In this document: one piece after another, positions 9,490 to 17,559 of the stretch | How positions within the stretch are numbered: position 1 is the first letter of the stretch | How the letters are laid out: every line of letters begins with the position of its first letter | DNA from: Coprococcus sp. | GTDB taxonomy: Bacteria; Bacillota; Clostridia; Lachnospirales; Lachnospiraceae | NCBI GenBank assembly: GCA_022793995.1 | Contig: JAAWDY010000010.1 | Span: 1-55,040, forward strand | Reading direction: 5' to 3' | Length of the DNA stretch: 55,040 nt | The notes under the pieces: model-generated | The model's input: the letters and a program-made list of their open reading frames with translations, nothing else | The model's database searches: none | What the model was told of the DNA's origin: nothing | Program-made: the position numbers and the translations under genes

Positions 9490-9648
9490 GAGTACTTAGC
9501 GAGGTATCGCGAAGCGCGAGCTCTAGTACGAATTACCCCCTTGCGGGGTTTGAGTACTTAGCGAGGTGTCGCGAAGCGCGAGCTCTAGTACGAATTACCC
9601 CCTTGCGGGGTTTGAGTACTTAGCGAGGTATCGCGAAGCGCGAGCTCT
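9490..9648. repeat. 62-bp tandem palindromic repeat, 2.6 copies
   Basis: Units begin at 9490, 9552 and 9614. The first two are full length and differ at one base; the third matches for 35 bp and then diverges. Each unit starts GAGTACTTAGCGAGG and holds two dyads: TCGCG-AAG-CGCGA, which can extend outwards to GTACT/AGTAC, and ACCCC-CTTGC-GGGGT. No open frame crosses the array convincingly. It fills most of the 365-bp gap between the L,D-transpeptidase gene and aroC. The rest of that gap holds the 9390-9419 promoter and, just before aroC, a GGTCAGG-type ribosome site. Confidence 0.9.
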
Positions 9649-9717
9649 TAGAGAACTCCTTCACGAACGGGATGCTCCGCACGTAAATGATATGAAAGAA
9701 AGGTCAGGTGCATATAC

Positions 9718-10818
9718 ATGTCAGGTTCTATATACGGCAAATTATTCCAGATTTCAACATGGGGCGAATCCCATGGAAAGGGCGTCGGCGTGGTGATCGA
9801 CGGATGTCCCGCGGGACTCCCCCTTTCAGAAGAAGATCTCCAGGCATTTCTTGACCGCAGAAAGCCCGGGCAGAGTCAGTTTACCACCCACAGAAAAGAA
9901 TCCGATTCCGCAGAGATTCTCTCCGGTATCTTTGAGGGGAAAACAACCGGTACGCCAATTTCTGTCCTAATTCGCAATCAGGACCAGCGTTCCCGAGACT
10001 ACGGTAATATTATGGACTGTTATCGTCCGGGACATGCGGATTATACCTTTGATTCTAAATATGGATTCCGGGATTACCGGGGCGGAGGACGTTCTTCTGG
10101 AAGAGAAACCATCGCCCGAGTCGCAGGCGGAGCTGTCGCGTCAAAAATTCTTCATTCTCTTGGCGTCAAAGTTCGAGCCTATACGAAGGCGATCGGTCCT
10201 GTTTCTATTCCTTGGGACCAATATAATTACGACGAAATTTTTCACAACCCGCTCTACATGCCAAACGCCGAATACGCTCAAAAGGCCGCCGACTTTCTTT
10301 CAGACTGTATGGAACAAAAGGATTCTGCCGGTGGAATTATTGAATGCGTTATAAGCGGGATGCCTGTCGGAATTGGGGAAACCGTTTTCGATAAACTGGA
10401 CGCGTCCCTTGCCAAAGCGATTCTTTCTATCGGAGCAGTCAAGGGCTTTGAGATCGGCGACGGATTTGCCGCTGCCTCGTCAAAAGGAAGCTTAAATAAC
10501 GACGCTTTTGCAGCAAAGGATGGTAAAATTGGTAAACTCAGTAATCATGCCGGAGGAACCTTGGGCGGTATGAGCGACGGAAGCCCCGTCGTATTTCGCG
10601 CTGCGGTAAAACCCACCCCTTCCATTGCGCAAAAGCAACAAACCGTGGATAAAAACGGAACCCCCGTTTCGCTTGTCATCAAGGGCAGGCACGATCCCGT
10701 CATCGTTCCGCGCGCCGTTGTGGTCGTGGAGTCCATGGCCGCGATCACGGTCGTAGACCTGCTTTTCTCCAATATGTGCGCAAGGATGGATCTGCTGGAA
10801 AAGTTTTATTGTAGATAG
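9718..10818 (+). CDS. aroC: Chorismate synthase
   Basis: 366 residues. It converts 5-enolpyruvylshikimate-3-phosphate to chorismate, the last common step of aromatic amino acid synthesis, with reduced FMN as cofactor. Signatures are WGESHGKGVGVVIDGCPAG near residue 15, RDYRGGGRSSGRETIARVAGG near residue 110, and the conserved ARxD tail (CARMDLLEKF). It stands alone: the only plus-strand gene in the first 30 kb and no other aro gene is nearby. It is bounded by palindromic repeats on both sides, so it may have been moved here or may be flanked by insertion-prone DNA. Confidence 0.95.
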   Translation: MSGSIYGKLFQISTWGESHGKGVGVVIDGCPAGLPLSEEDLQAFLDRRKPGQSQFTTHRKESDSAEILSGIFEGKTTGTPISVLIRNQDQRSRDYGNIMDCYRPGHADYTFDSKYGFRDYRGGGRSSGRETIARVAGGAVASKILHSLGVKVRAYTKAIGPVSIPWDQYNYDEIFHNPLYMPNAEYAQKAADFLSDCMEQKDSAGGIIECVISGMPVGIGETVFDKLDASLAKAILSIGAVKGFEIGDGFAAASSKGSLNNDAFAAKDGKIGKLSNHAGGTLGGMSDGSPVVFRAAVKPTPSIAQKQQTVDKNGTPVSLVIKGRHDPVIVPRAVVVVESMAAITVVDLLFSNMCARMDLLEKFYCR

Positions 10819-10840
10819 CTATAGCTGTTAAAATTTGTTG

Positions 10841-10997
10841 GGGAGAGACATCTATGGGCGTCATGTAAAACGCCCGATTGTCCCTCCCGCTATCCGATTG
10901 ATGAATACTATCTTTTCTGCTGGGTATTGGGTCTACGCTTTGCTTTGGTCGGTGCTATGCGCCACCAGCGCATAGCACTCCTCGCATCAGGTACCCA
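10841..10997. repeat. Two nested hairpins downstream of aroC
   Basis: The first (10841-10888) has outer arms GGGAGAGACA/TGTCCCTCCC with one mismatch and an inner GGGCGT/ACGCCC stem. The second (10921-10997) has outer TGGGTA/TACCCA and an 11-bp perfect stem GTGCTATGCGC/GCGCATAGCAC around CACCA. No clear T-run follows either, so they look more like palindromic repeat units than a simple terminator, though they may end the aroC transcript. Confidence 0.7.
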
Positions 10998-11000
10998 TTT

Positions 11001-11399
11001 CTATCTGTATTCACGATTCTTCCAAATGTCTTTCCCATTTTGAAATGCCTGCAAATTGCTGCGTTTTTTCTCATATAACTCTCTTAATCTAGGAATTCTC
11101 ATATGGCGTTCAACCCTATCTTTCTCATAAATTGTAAATTCCATTTCTGCCTTATCAATATCAACGAGAGATCGATCTCGAACGTATTGTAACAACTTTG
11201 CTTCTCTTTCAACAGAGGAATGTGTCTTTATATCATCAATCCTCACATATAATAATTTTTCATAAGGTATATTGTAAAACATGGAATTCCCAGAATCATA
11301 AATTGGTGCAAACCCGATCAGTTCCAAAGTGTCCGGATTTCTCATGATAGCAATACTATTCATATGCCTATCCGTATTCATACTAATACGAACGCCCAT
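11001..11399 (-). pseudogene. C-terminal remnant of a HipA-like kinase
   Basis: 132 codons remain from a start-like ATG. Near its beginning is MNTDRHMNSIAI, which matches the catalytic N-x-DRH-x-N loop of HipA-fold Ser/Thr kinases, followed by APIYDSGNSMFY, the metal-binding D-x-G-type segment seen in clostridial HipA-like proteins. The whole N-terminal half (nucleotide-binding loop and N-terminal subdomain) is absent, so the product could not be a working kinase. The upstream DNA carries the broken HTH partner, consistent with a decayed HipBA-type toxin-antitoxin locus. Confidence 0.7.
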
Positions 11400-11490
11400 C
11401 TTTTCCCTTAATCTCTTTTAAAGAAGAATTAATGCTTGGCAGTGTTCTTGCTAACAAGTTCATAATATATGGCGCCGGTGAATTCGTTCC

Positions 11491-11595
11491 CTACTCCCAA
11501 TTACGTAAAATACTGAGTGGTATTTTATACATCTCAGCAAAAGCTTTTTGAGATAGACCTGTAGCTTCCCTTATTTCTTTTACATTCTGATACAT
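11491..11595 (-). pseudogene. XRE-type antitoxin remnant, truncated by a TAG
   Basis: 34 codons (MYQNVKEIREATGLSQKAFA...) encode the first helices of an XRE/Cro helix-turn-helix ending in RNWE, where a TAG (11493-11491) interrupts. The same frame then stays open for another 35 codons with plausible HTH tail sequence (NSPAPYIMNLLARTLPS), so a one-base CAG-to-TAG change is the simplest explanation. It overlaps the end of the small frame upstream and precedes the HipA-like remnant. Confidence 0.65.
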
Positions 11596-11777
11596 GTTCT
11601 TCTCCTTGTAACCGATTCGGATAGTTTTTCTATTATTATACCCGATTCAAGTACATTTAATAAATATTTTCCTTGAAAAACTCTTCTCTCGGAAATAGTC
11701 AGTTTACCAGGATCTATCCCCCAGCATTCCAAATGCGCACGGACCGTAACTGGATCATCCGTGCGCACTTTTAACAC
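11580..11777 (-). CDS. Small open frame of unknown nature (65 aa)
   Basis: 65 codons with no recognisable domain. It contains an ordered-looking stretch (TISERRVFQGKYLLNVLESG) that does not look like random translation. It ends by overlapping the HTH remnant by 16 bp, in the position expected for a companion gene or for another broken piece of the same locus. No strong ribosome site was seen. It could equally be non-coding. Confidence 0.3.
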   Translation of the reverse strand: MLKVRTDDPVTVRAHLECWGIDPGKLTISERRVFQGKYLLNVLESGIIIEKLSESVTRRRTCIRM

Positions 11778-11815
11778 GCCTGTATAAATAGCCTTTTAAC
11801 CTATGACCGTCCGGT

Positions 11816-12664
11816 CTAATCCTCCTGGCACTGGTCCAAAATCCCCCGCATCAGCTTGGCCGCCTTTGCCAGTTCTTCTTCCCAGTTCTCATCTCCGACG
11901 TCCCAGAATTCCGTCACATATCTGCGGACCCCGCACTCCCAGGCTGTACGGATACCCTCTTTAAAGTCTACATGTCCGGTTCCATAGGGAACTTCCCGAA
12001 ACACGCCGGGACGCGTTTCTTTCAGATGCATGGAACAAATATGCCCTTTGCCGCAGCGGATATCGTCTTCCACAGACGTATGGTAGAGTTTCGCTGCGTT
12101 TGTGATATTCCCGATATCTGGATAAACCGAAAGATATGTACTGTCTACCAGACTTACATACTTCATCGCCTTTTTTACCGTATTCATGAATTCGGTTTCC
12201 ATTGTCTCAAAGCCGAGAATCACTCCGTGGCGAGCGGCCATTTGGACTGCCTTTAAAAGATTTTTTTCAAAGCGTTTTCTTGTCCCTTCGTTTCCCTCTT
12301 CATAGTAGACGTCGTATCCGCTCAGTTGAATTGTTCTAATACCCAGATCATCCGCCAAAGTAATGGCCTTTTCCATGATCTCCAGGCTTCTTCTCTCCAT
12401 ATCTGGGTCCGGGCTTCCAAGAGAATATTTCCGGTGCCCGCTGAGGCAGATACTACGAAACATGATTCCCTCTTCGTACATGGTCTGAATGAGTTCCAGA
12501 CGTTCTTCCTTGCTAATTTCCAAACGTTTCAACTTTTCGTCTGTTTCGTCGATACTCATTTCCACATAGTCGTATCCCGCCCTTTTGGCGGCGCGAAGCT
12601 TTTGGGCCATAGACAAAGAGCCTGGCATAGCTTTCTCGTAAAGTCCTAGTTCATAGCTGCTCAT
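11816..12664 (-). CDS. ulaE: L-xylulose/L-ribulose-5-phosphate 3-epimerase (UlaE/SgbU type)
   Basis: 282 residues, a TIM-barrel xylose-isomerase-like protein of the UlaE/SgbU group. Typical segments are SICLSGHRKYSLGSPD (about 75-90), ILGFETMETEFMNT, the metal-binding YPDIGNITNA, and MHLKETRPGVFREVPYGTGHVDF. It converts L-xylulose-5-phosphate to L-ribulose-5-phosphate in the cytoplasm. It is the last gene of the 17-kb run, 3 bp after the dipeptidase gene. Together with LyxK and the RhaA-type isomerase upstream it completes a route from L-lyxose to L-ribulose-5-phosphate. A 4-epimerase (AraD/UlaF), needed to enter the pentose phosphate pathway, is not in the window. Confidence 0.9.
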   Translation of the reverse strand: MSSYELGLYEKAMPGSLSMAQKLRAAKRAGYDYVEMSIDETDEKLKRLEISKEERLELIQTMYEEGIMFRSICLSGHRKYSLGSPDPDMERRSLEIMEKAITLADDLGIRTIQLSGYDVYYEEGNEGTRKRFEKNLLKAVQMAARHGVILGFETMETEFMNTVKKAMKYVSLVDSTYLSVYPDIGNITNAAKLYHTSVEDDIRCGKGHICSMHLKETRPGVFREVPYGTGHVDFKEGIRTAWECGVRRYVTEFWDVGDENWEEELAKAAKLMRGILDQCQED

Positions 12665-12667
12665 CGT

Positions 12668-14122
12668 TTACATCCCTTCTTTTGGCGCCTCTTCTTTTGA
12701 CCGCTTGATTTTTAGAAGTTCGTCCAGACGAATTAACGCATTTACATAGATACGTATTCCTGTCGTCATATCTGTCAGCTTCATTCCCTCGTTGGGCTGA
12801 TGCCCCTCCCCGTAGACAAGAGGGTTTGTTGCATCGATCTTGCGGGTCGTAGGACCGTAGGCGACTGCATTCGGAATCTTTCTGGCGTAGGTTCCTCCGC
12901 CCATCACATAGGGAGTATACGTCCCGTCCAGAAATTCATTGGCGGTCTCATGGAGAATCTGTACGCAAGGATTTTCCAAATCCATATACATAGGCGGGTC
13001 ATTTTTCAGGTTTTCAACCTCAAATCCATACTCCCCGCATGTCCTTTTCAGGTTCTCGATCATCTCTTCCTGGTCGGCCCTCAAGGCGTAACGCACGTTC
13101 AACAGCTGTGTCAGCTTCCCGTCTTCTACATATGCCGCGCCTCCCACTGCTGTCGTTTTTCCAACAATTTCATCCTCAAAATCAATATGCAGGCCTGTGC
13201 CATAATAATCCTGAAAACCTTCCGACAGAAAGGCGGCTGCTCTTTGTCCTTTTTCGTCCAGTATATCCGCCGCCGCGAGCATTGACGCCAGTTTCCGAAG
13301 AGCGCTTTCGCTTCCTTCTGGAAATGCGGCGTGGGCCGCGATTCCCGTCGCCTCCGCCAAGACTGTTTTGTCCTCCTGTTCCGTCACCTTCAGTTCCGGG
13401 AACTTTCCAGACAATTCTTCTGCATCGACTCCGCGGATAACCGCCTTTGCATAATCCGGCACCATGTTGGAGGCTTGTCCTCCCCATATTCCGACCAGAT
13501 TGCTCCCTGATAAATCTGTGGTAAGCTTTGCTGTCAGAATCCCCTTTTCTCCACAGCAAAGAGAGTATCTCCCATCTGATGTAAAGGAGAATTCAGGAGC
13601 CTTGCGGTTTTCCAGAAAATGCACAATGTCGCTCATCCCCGCCTCTTCGTCACAGCCAAAGTACATCATCACCGTATGTTCCATCGGAATTTCCAAGTCT
13701 TTAATACACTTGAGCGCATACAAGGAAGCAACAGCCGGACACTTGTTATCGCTGGAGCCACGCCCCAAAATATAACCATTCTTATATACTGCGTCGTAGG
13801 GAGCAAAGTCCCAGTTTGCCAAGTCTCCTTCCGGGACAATGTCAAGATGTCCAAACACTCCCAACTGTTTCTTGGTTTTTCCCTTTAAGTACGCGGTTCC
13901 GGAATAATAATCCTGATTCTCTGTCTCAAATCCCATCCGCTGCGCCATTTTAAGAGCCGTGTCAAGCGCTTTGGCACAGCCGGTTCCGTAAGGGAATCCC
14001 CCTTCATTTTTCTGACTGACACTTTTAATCTGAACCAGCTCGATGGCATCCTGGATCATCTGTTCCTTATGGTCCTCAATCCACTGATTGATTCTAGACT
14101 GCAGCTCTTCCTTACTCGTCAT
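12668..14122 (-). CDS. pepV: M20-family dipeptidase (PepV/Sapep type)
   Basis: 484 residues. A cytoplasmic dinuclear zinc dipeptidase that hydrolyses a wide range of dipeptides. Metal-site blocks are FGHLDIVPEGD, LGRGSSDNKCP, GCDEEAGM (Glu pair), FTSDGRY and the C-terminal GEGHQPNEGM. A lid domain lies in between. Its ATG overlaps the stop of the M29 peptidase gene by 4 bp (ATGA), and ulaE follows 3 bp later, so it is firmly inside the operon. It would act on dipeptides delivered by the Opp transporter and the upstream peptidases. Confidence 0.93.
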   Translation of the reverse strand: MTSKEELQSRINQWIEDHKEQMIQDAIELVQIKSVSQKNEGGFPYGTGCAKALDTALKMAQRMGFETENQDYYSGTAYLKGKTKKQLGVFGHLDIVPEGDLANWDFAPYDAVYKNGYILGRGSSDNKCPAVASLYALKCIKDLEIPMEHTVMMYFGCDEEAGMSDIVHFLENRKAPEFSFTSDGRYSLCCGEKGILTAKLTTDLSGSNLVGIWGGQASNMVPDYAKAVIRGVDAEELSGKFPELKVTEQEDKTVLAEATGIAAHAAFPEGSESALRKLASMLAAADILDEKGQRAAAFLSEGFQDYYGTGLHIDFEDEIVGKTTAVGGAAYVEDGKLTQLLNVRYALRADQEEMIENLKRTCGEYGFEVENLKNDPPMYMDLENPCVQILHETANEFLDGTYTPYVMGGGTYARKIPNAVAYGPTTRKIDATNPLVYGEGHQPNEGMKLTDMTTGIRIYVNALIRLDELLKIKRSKEEAPKEGM

Positions 14123-15243
14123 AGCCTTGCCGCCTCCAATTCGCGTTTCAGCTCCGTGGGATTCAACTGTTTCAGCTCATCCAGAACGAACAGGCCGTCT
14201 TTCCGAATTAATACGCCGTCCGCGTAAATCTCGCCGCCTCCCATCTCCTTGGCGTGAGACGTCACAATATCCCAATGAATCGCGCTTGGATTATAGATAC
14301 TGTCGTTTCCAGGGGTAAAATGCATCGTCATCGCCATCTTCTCGTCAAAAAGCGTATCCTGAATCGGTTTCGTTATGTAAGGATTGAATCCCATCGCAAA
14401 TTCACCGATTCGTCTGGCATTGGAATCCGTGTCCAAAATCTGATTCATCCGTTCCGTATGATTGGAAACCGCCTCTGTAATGATACCGTCCTTTAACGTC
14501 AGCCGGATATTTTCAAAAAGTGTGTTCTGGAAAAAAGACGGCAGATTATAGGAAATGGTTCCATTTGCAGACTCGGGAATAATGGGCATCCCCGTTTCCC
14601 CGCAAGGAATATTAAAAATCCCGCATGCAGGAGGTTTGCAGCATCCTTTTATAGAAAACGTCAAATCTGTTCCAGGAGCTTTGATTTGAATCTGGTCCGT
14701 ACGCATCATCAGCTCATTTAACGGTGCAGCCAGTTCGTTCATCCTGCGGTAGTTTAAACAACAAGTATCAAAAAAGAAATCCTCCAGTTCCTCCGTACTC
14801 ATACCAGCTGTCTGGGCAAAAGAATCATTCGGATATCGCAGCACGCACCATTTCGTGTCCGTAAGTCTGGTTCCATAATGAAGTTTACCGTAATACTGAT
14901 TGTACAGCCGCATTTTTTCTGCCGGAATCCCCTCGTATGTCTTTACATTGTGGTTCTTCCGCACCACAATATACGCGTCCATATCCTCCATACGGTAATT
15001 CTCATACCGATACCACGCCTCCATGGACTCCTTGGTCGCTCCTAAAATCAGATGCCGGTTCATAGTCAGGGATTGCAGATTCACAAACGGATACGCCCCC
15101 GCCTTTTGCACCGCGTCGATCAGCGCCTCTCCAAAATCGTAAGGTTCATCCCACAGATCAATCAAAACTTTTTCGCCTGGTTTTAAATGAACCGAATACT
15201 CAATTACCTGTTTTGCCATCTTCTCAATTCTTGGATCTTTCAT
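14119..15243 (-). CDS. M29-family aminopeptidase
   Basis: 374 residues, resembling the thermophilic-type aminopeptidases of family M29. The central motif CGETGMPIIPESANG supplies the two metal-binding glutamates, and the C-terminal part has the expected His and Asp ligands (TMHFTPGND, SAIHWDIV, GGEIYADGVLIRKDGLF). Cytoplasmic, removing N-terminal residues from peptides. AAGGTG precedes the ATG. It overlaps pepV by 4 bp and follows the two M24 peptidases, so it belongs to a peptidase block behind an oligopeptide transporter. Confidence 0.88.
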   Translation of the reverse strand: MKDPRIEKMAKQVIEYSVHLKPGEKVLIDLWDEPYDFGEALIDAVQKAGAYPFVNLQSLTMNRHLILGATKESMEAWYRYENYRMEDMDAYIVVRKNHNVKTYEGIPAEKMRLYNQYYGKLHYGTRLTDTKWCVLRYPNDSFAQTAGMSTEELEDFFFDTCCLNYRRMNELAAPLNELMMRTDQIQIKAPGTDLTFSIKGCCKPPACGIFNIPCGETGMPIIPESANGTISYNLPSFFQNTLFENIRLTLKDGIITEAVSNHTERMNQILDTDSNARRIGEFAMGFNPYITKPIQDTLFDEKMAMTMHFTPGNDSIYNPSAIHWDIVTSHAKEMGGGEIYADGVLIRKDGLFVLDELKQLNPTELKRELEAARL

Positions 15244-15291
15244 ACACTCACCTTTTCTCTTCTTTTATCTGCTTCTATTTGCTCCCTCAGG

Positions 15292-16395
15292 TTATCGAAA
15301 GGAAATCAACTCTTTCGGGAATACATGAAGGACCTCTGCTTTCCCGTTTTTCATCAGGATTTGATCCTCGATTCGGATTCCGTATTTTCCCGGGAAATAC
15401 ACTCCCGGCTCCACAGAAAAGATCATGCCGTCCTCAATCACCGTTTCCCCAGACGCTGGAATCTTAGGATAATCGTGGCAGTCCAGCCCAACCCCGTGGC
15501 TAGTTCTGTGAATATAGGCCTCTCCATACCCTTCGTCGGTTAAATAGTCCCTAACAACCCGGTCCAGCTCCTGGAGGGTCGAGCCGCGCACAGCCTTCTC
15601 GATTCCTCTTCTTTGAGCCTCTAAGACCATGTAGTAGAGCCTTTTATACTCTTCATCCGGCTCTCCAAAGAAAAACATCCGAGTCATATCTGTATTGTAA
15701 AAATGAAAATCCGCTCCAAAATCAATCAACAGCGGTTTTCCCATGGTAATAACCGTATCGTCCGGGTGATGATGAGGAATCGCCGCATTTTCACCAAAAC
15801 ACACGCTGACCGCATTATTGCGCAGTCCCAGATTTCCCATCTCGTACATCATCCTGGCTTCCAGCTGCCGTTCTGTTTTTCCTACCCACTCTGTTCCCAT
15901 GGACATACAGATCTGCAAGGCCTCGTCCGCCTTTTGGCACGCCTCTTTCGTCGCCTCCATCTCGTCCCCATCCTTAACAGCCCTTAAGGCCGCCGTAAGC
16001 TCTTCTGAGGAAATCATCTTTAATCCTGGATACGCTTCTTTTAACTCTAAAGCAAAAAACGCGGGTATATTGGGGGTAATCGCCGCTGTTTTCCAGGAAA
16101 CGCCTCGTCTTTTCAATTCCTGAAGTAATAAATCGAAGGGAGAAATATCATAAGCGTATTGGAACATATCGTCGACGGGCGTGTTCTGTGGGTGAATATC
16201 ATGGAGTTTATTATGAATCACAAACGTCCCGCCATCCTTTAAAATCACGAGGAGCAGAATTTTATCGTCCTGCGGATATCCATATCCAATGAAATATTTC
16301 ATATCAGACCCAGGCGAAACCAAAAAGCCGTCGATTCCCCGCTTCTCCATTTCCCTACTCACTTTAGCGATCCGTTCTCTATAACAATAAGCCAT
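15292..16395 (-). CDS. M24-family Xaa-Pro-type peptidase, copy 1
   Basis: 367 residues with a creatinase-like N-terminal domain (about 1-130) and a C-terminal pita-bread domain. All five metal ligands of family M24 are visible: Asp in LIDFGADF, Asp in NTDMTR, His in SHGVGLDCHD, Glu in FSVEPGVYFP and Glu in GIRIEDQIL. The expected role is removal of N-terminal residues preceding proline from cytoplasmic peptides. GAGGAGG precedes the ATG. A paralogue with the same layout lies immediately upstream, 16 bp away, evidence of an old tandem duplication. Confidence 0.92.
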   Translation of the reverse strand: MAYCYRERIAKVSREMEKRGIDGFLVSPGSDMKYFIGYGYPQDDKILLLVILKDGGTFVIHNKLHDIHPQNTPVDDMFQYAYDISPFDLLLQELKRRGVSWKTAAITPNIPAFFALELKEAYPGLKMISSEELTAALRAVKDGDEMEATKEACQKADEALQICMSMGTEWVGKTERQLEARMMYEMGNLGLRNNAVSVCFGENAAIPHHHPDDTVITMGKPLLIDFGADFHFYNTDMTRMFFFGEPDEEYKRLYYMVLEAQRRGIEKAVRGSTLQELDRVVRDYLTDEGYGEAYIHRTSHGVGLDCHDYPKIPASGETVIEDGMIFSVEPGVYFPGKYGIRIEDQILMKNGKAEVLHVFPKELISFR

Positions 16396-16411
16396 TATGT
16401 CCTCCTCTTTG

Positions 16412-17527
16412 TTAACATGGTATGACCGTCAGTTCCAGCGGATAAGAGTGAAGAGCCCTTGTCCCTGTTTGACTCACCATCATTTGATCCTCAATCCGGA
16501 CTCCCAATTTCCCCGGGATATAGATTCCCGGTTCGATGGAAAACGTCATTCCCGGTCGGATAAGCGTTGTTTCCCCTTCTTCAAGAGAGGGTCCTTCATG
16601 GCAGTCGATTCCAATTCCATGGCCGGTTCGATGGGTAAAGTAAGGTCCGTATCCCTTTTCTTCAATATGCTTTCGCACCGCCCGGTCCACATCCATCAGC
16701 CGCATCCCCGCCGTCGCCGTTTTCTTCCCGATCTCTAATGCCTCCCGTACGATCTCATACACTTTCTCATATTCCGGATCCGGCGTCCCAAAGTAGAAAT
16801 TGCGAGTCATATCCGTATTGTAGTTTTCATAGTCTCCGCCAAAATCCACAAGCAGACTCATTCCTTTTTCGATCCAGCTCTTTCCCGGCTTATGGTGCGG
16901 CTCGGCCGCGTTTGCTCCCGCGCACACACAGGCCGCTCCATTTTGAATTCCCAGCTTTGTCATCTCATATACAAGCTTTGCCAGGAACTCCTCTTCCGTA
17001 TGTCCCAGCCATTCTCTTCCATCGCCGATCGTCTGCCGCAGAGCCTCGTCTGCCTTTTGGCAGGCTACTTCCATCCGTTCCTGTTCCGTTTTGTCCTTGT
17101 AGATCCGAAGCGGGTCGATGAGTCCCGCTCCGTCCGTCATACGGCTTTGCGGGAATACTCCTTGAAGTTTTAAACTGAACCCGGCCGGCATATTCGGGTC
17201 GATCGCCGCCTGATTTATCGTAACCCCATTCTCTTTCAACATTCTGGCCGTTAAATCAAACGGGTCCTCTCCATCTTTCCAAAAGTGGAATGCATCCACA
17301 GGCATATCCGCCATCTGCTCTCGATACAGCTCGTTTCCAACTGCCAGAACAGGACCCTCCTTCGGCAGGATCCATGCCAGGAAACGCTCGTCCCCTCGAA
17401 TGGAATATCCGGTCATATATTTCATATAAGAGGAAGGCGTAAGAAACAGCACGTCCTGTTCCTCCTCCTCCATTTTCTTCCTGACCTTTGTGATACGATT
17501 GAAAAAATAATCCTTTGTTCCTTCCAT
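16412..17527 (-). CDS. M24-family Xaa-Pro-type peptidase, copy 2
   Basis: 371 residues, paralogous to its neighbour with the same two-domain plan. M24 ligands are visible in LVDFGGDY, NTDMTRNF, GHGIGIDCHEGP, FSIEPGIYIP and GVRIEDQM. The two copies share the domain order but differ in many surface positions, which suggests different peptide preferences (inference). It begins 32 bp after oppF, so it is read with the transporter. GAGGGA precedes the ATG. Confidence 0.92.
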   Translation of the reverse strand: MEGTKDYFFNRITKVRKKMEEEEQDVLFLTPSSYMKYMTGYSIRGDERFLAWILPKEGPVLAVGNELYREQMADMPVDAFHFWKDGEDPFDLTARMLKENGVTINQAAIDPNMPAGFSLKLQGVFPQSRMTDGAGLIDPLRIYKDKTEQERMEVACQKADEALRQTIGDGREWLGHTEEEFLAKLVYEMTKLGIQNGAACVCAGANAAEPHHKPGKSWIEKGMSLLVDFGGDYENYNTDMTRNFYFGTPDPEYEKVYEIVREALEIGKKTATAGMRLMDVDRAVRKHIEEKGYGPYFTHRTGHGIGIDCHEGPSLEEGETTLIRPGMTFSIEPGIYIPGKLGVRIEDQMMVSQTGTRALHSYPLELTVIPC

Positions 17528-17559
17528 TATCTATCCCTCACAATATAAAGCGAACCCGT

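Noticed and set aside
9490-9648. 62-bp tandem units as a short CRISPR
   Set aside because: Units are identical along their whole length, with no spacers.
10841-10997. Riboswitch or T-box downstream of aroC
   Set aside because: No gene is read from it in a suitable orientation except a pseudogene, and no known riboswitch motif or T-box sequence is recognisable.
11491-11595. TAG in the HTH frame as a recoded (pyrrolysine) codon
   Set aside because: There is no sign of pyrrolysine genes, and the neighbouring kinase is also broken. Decay is simpler.
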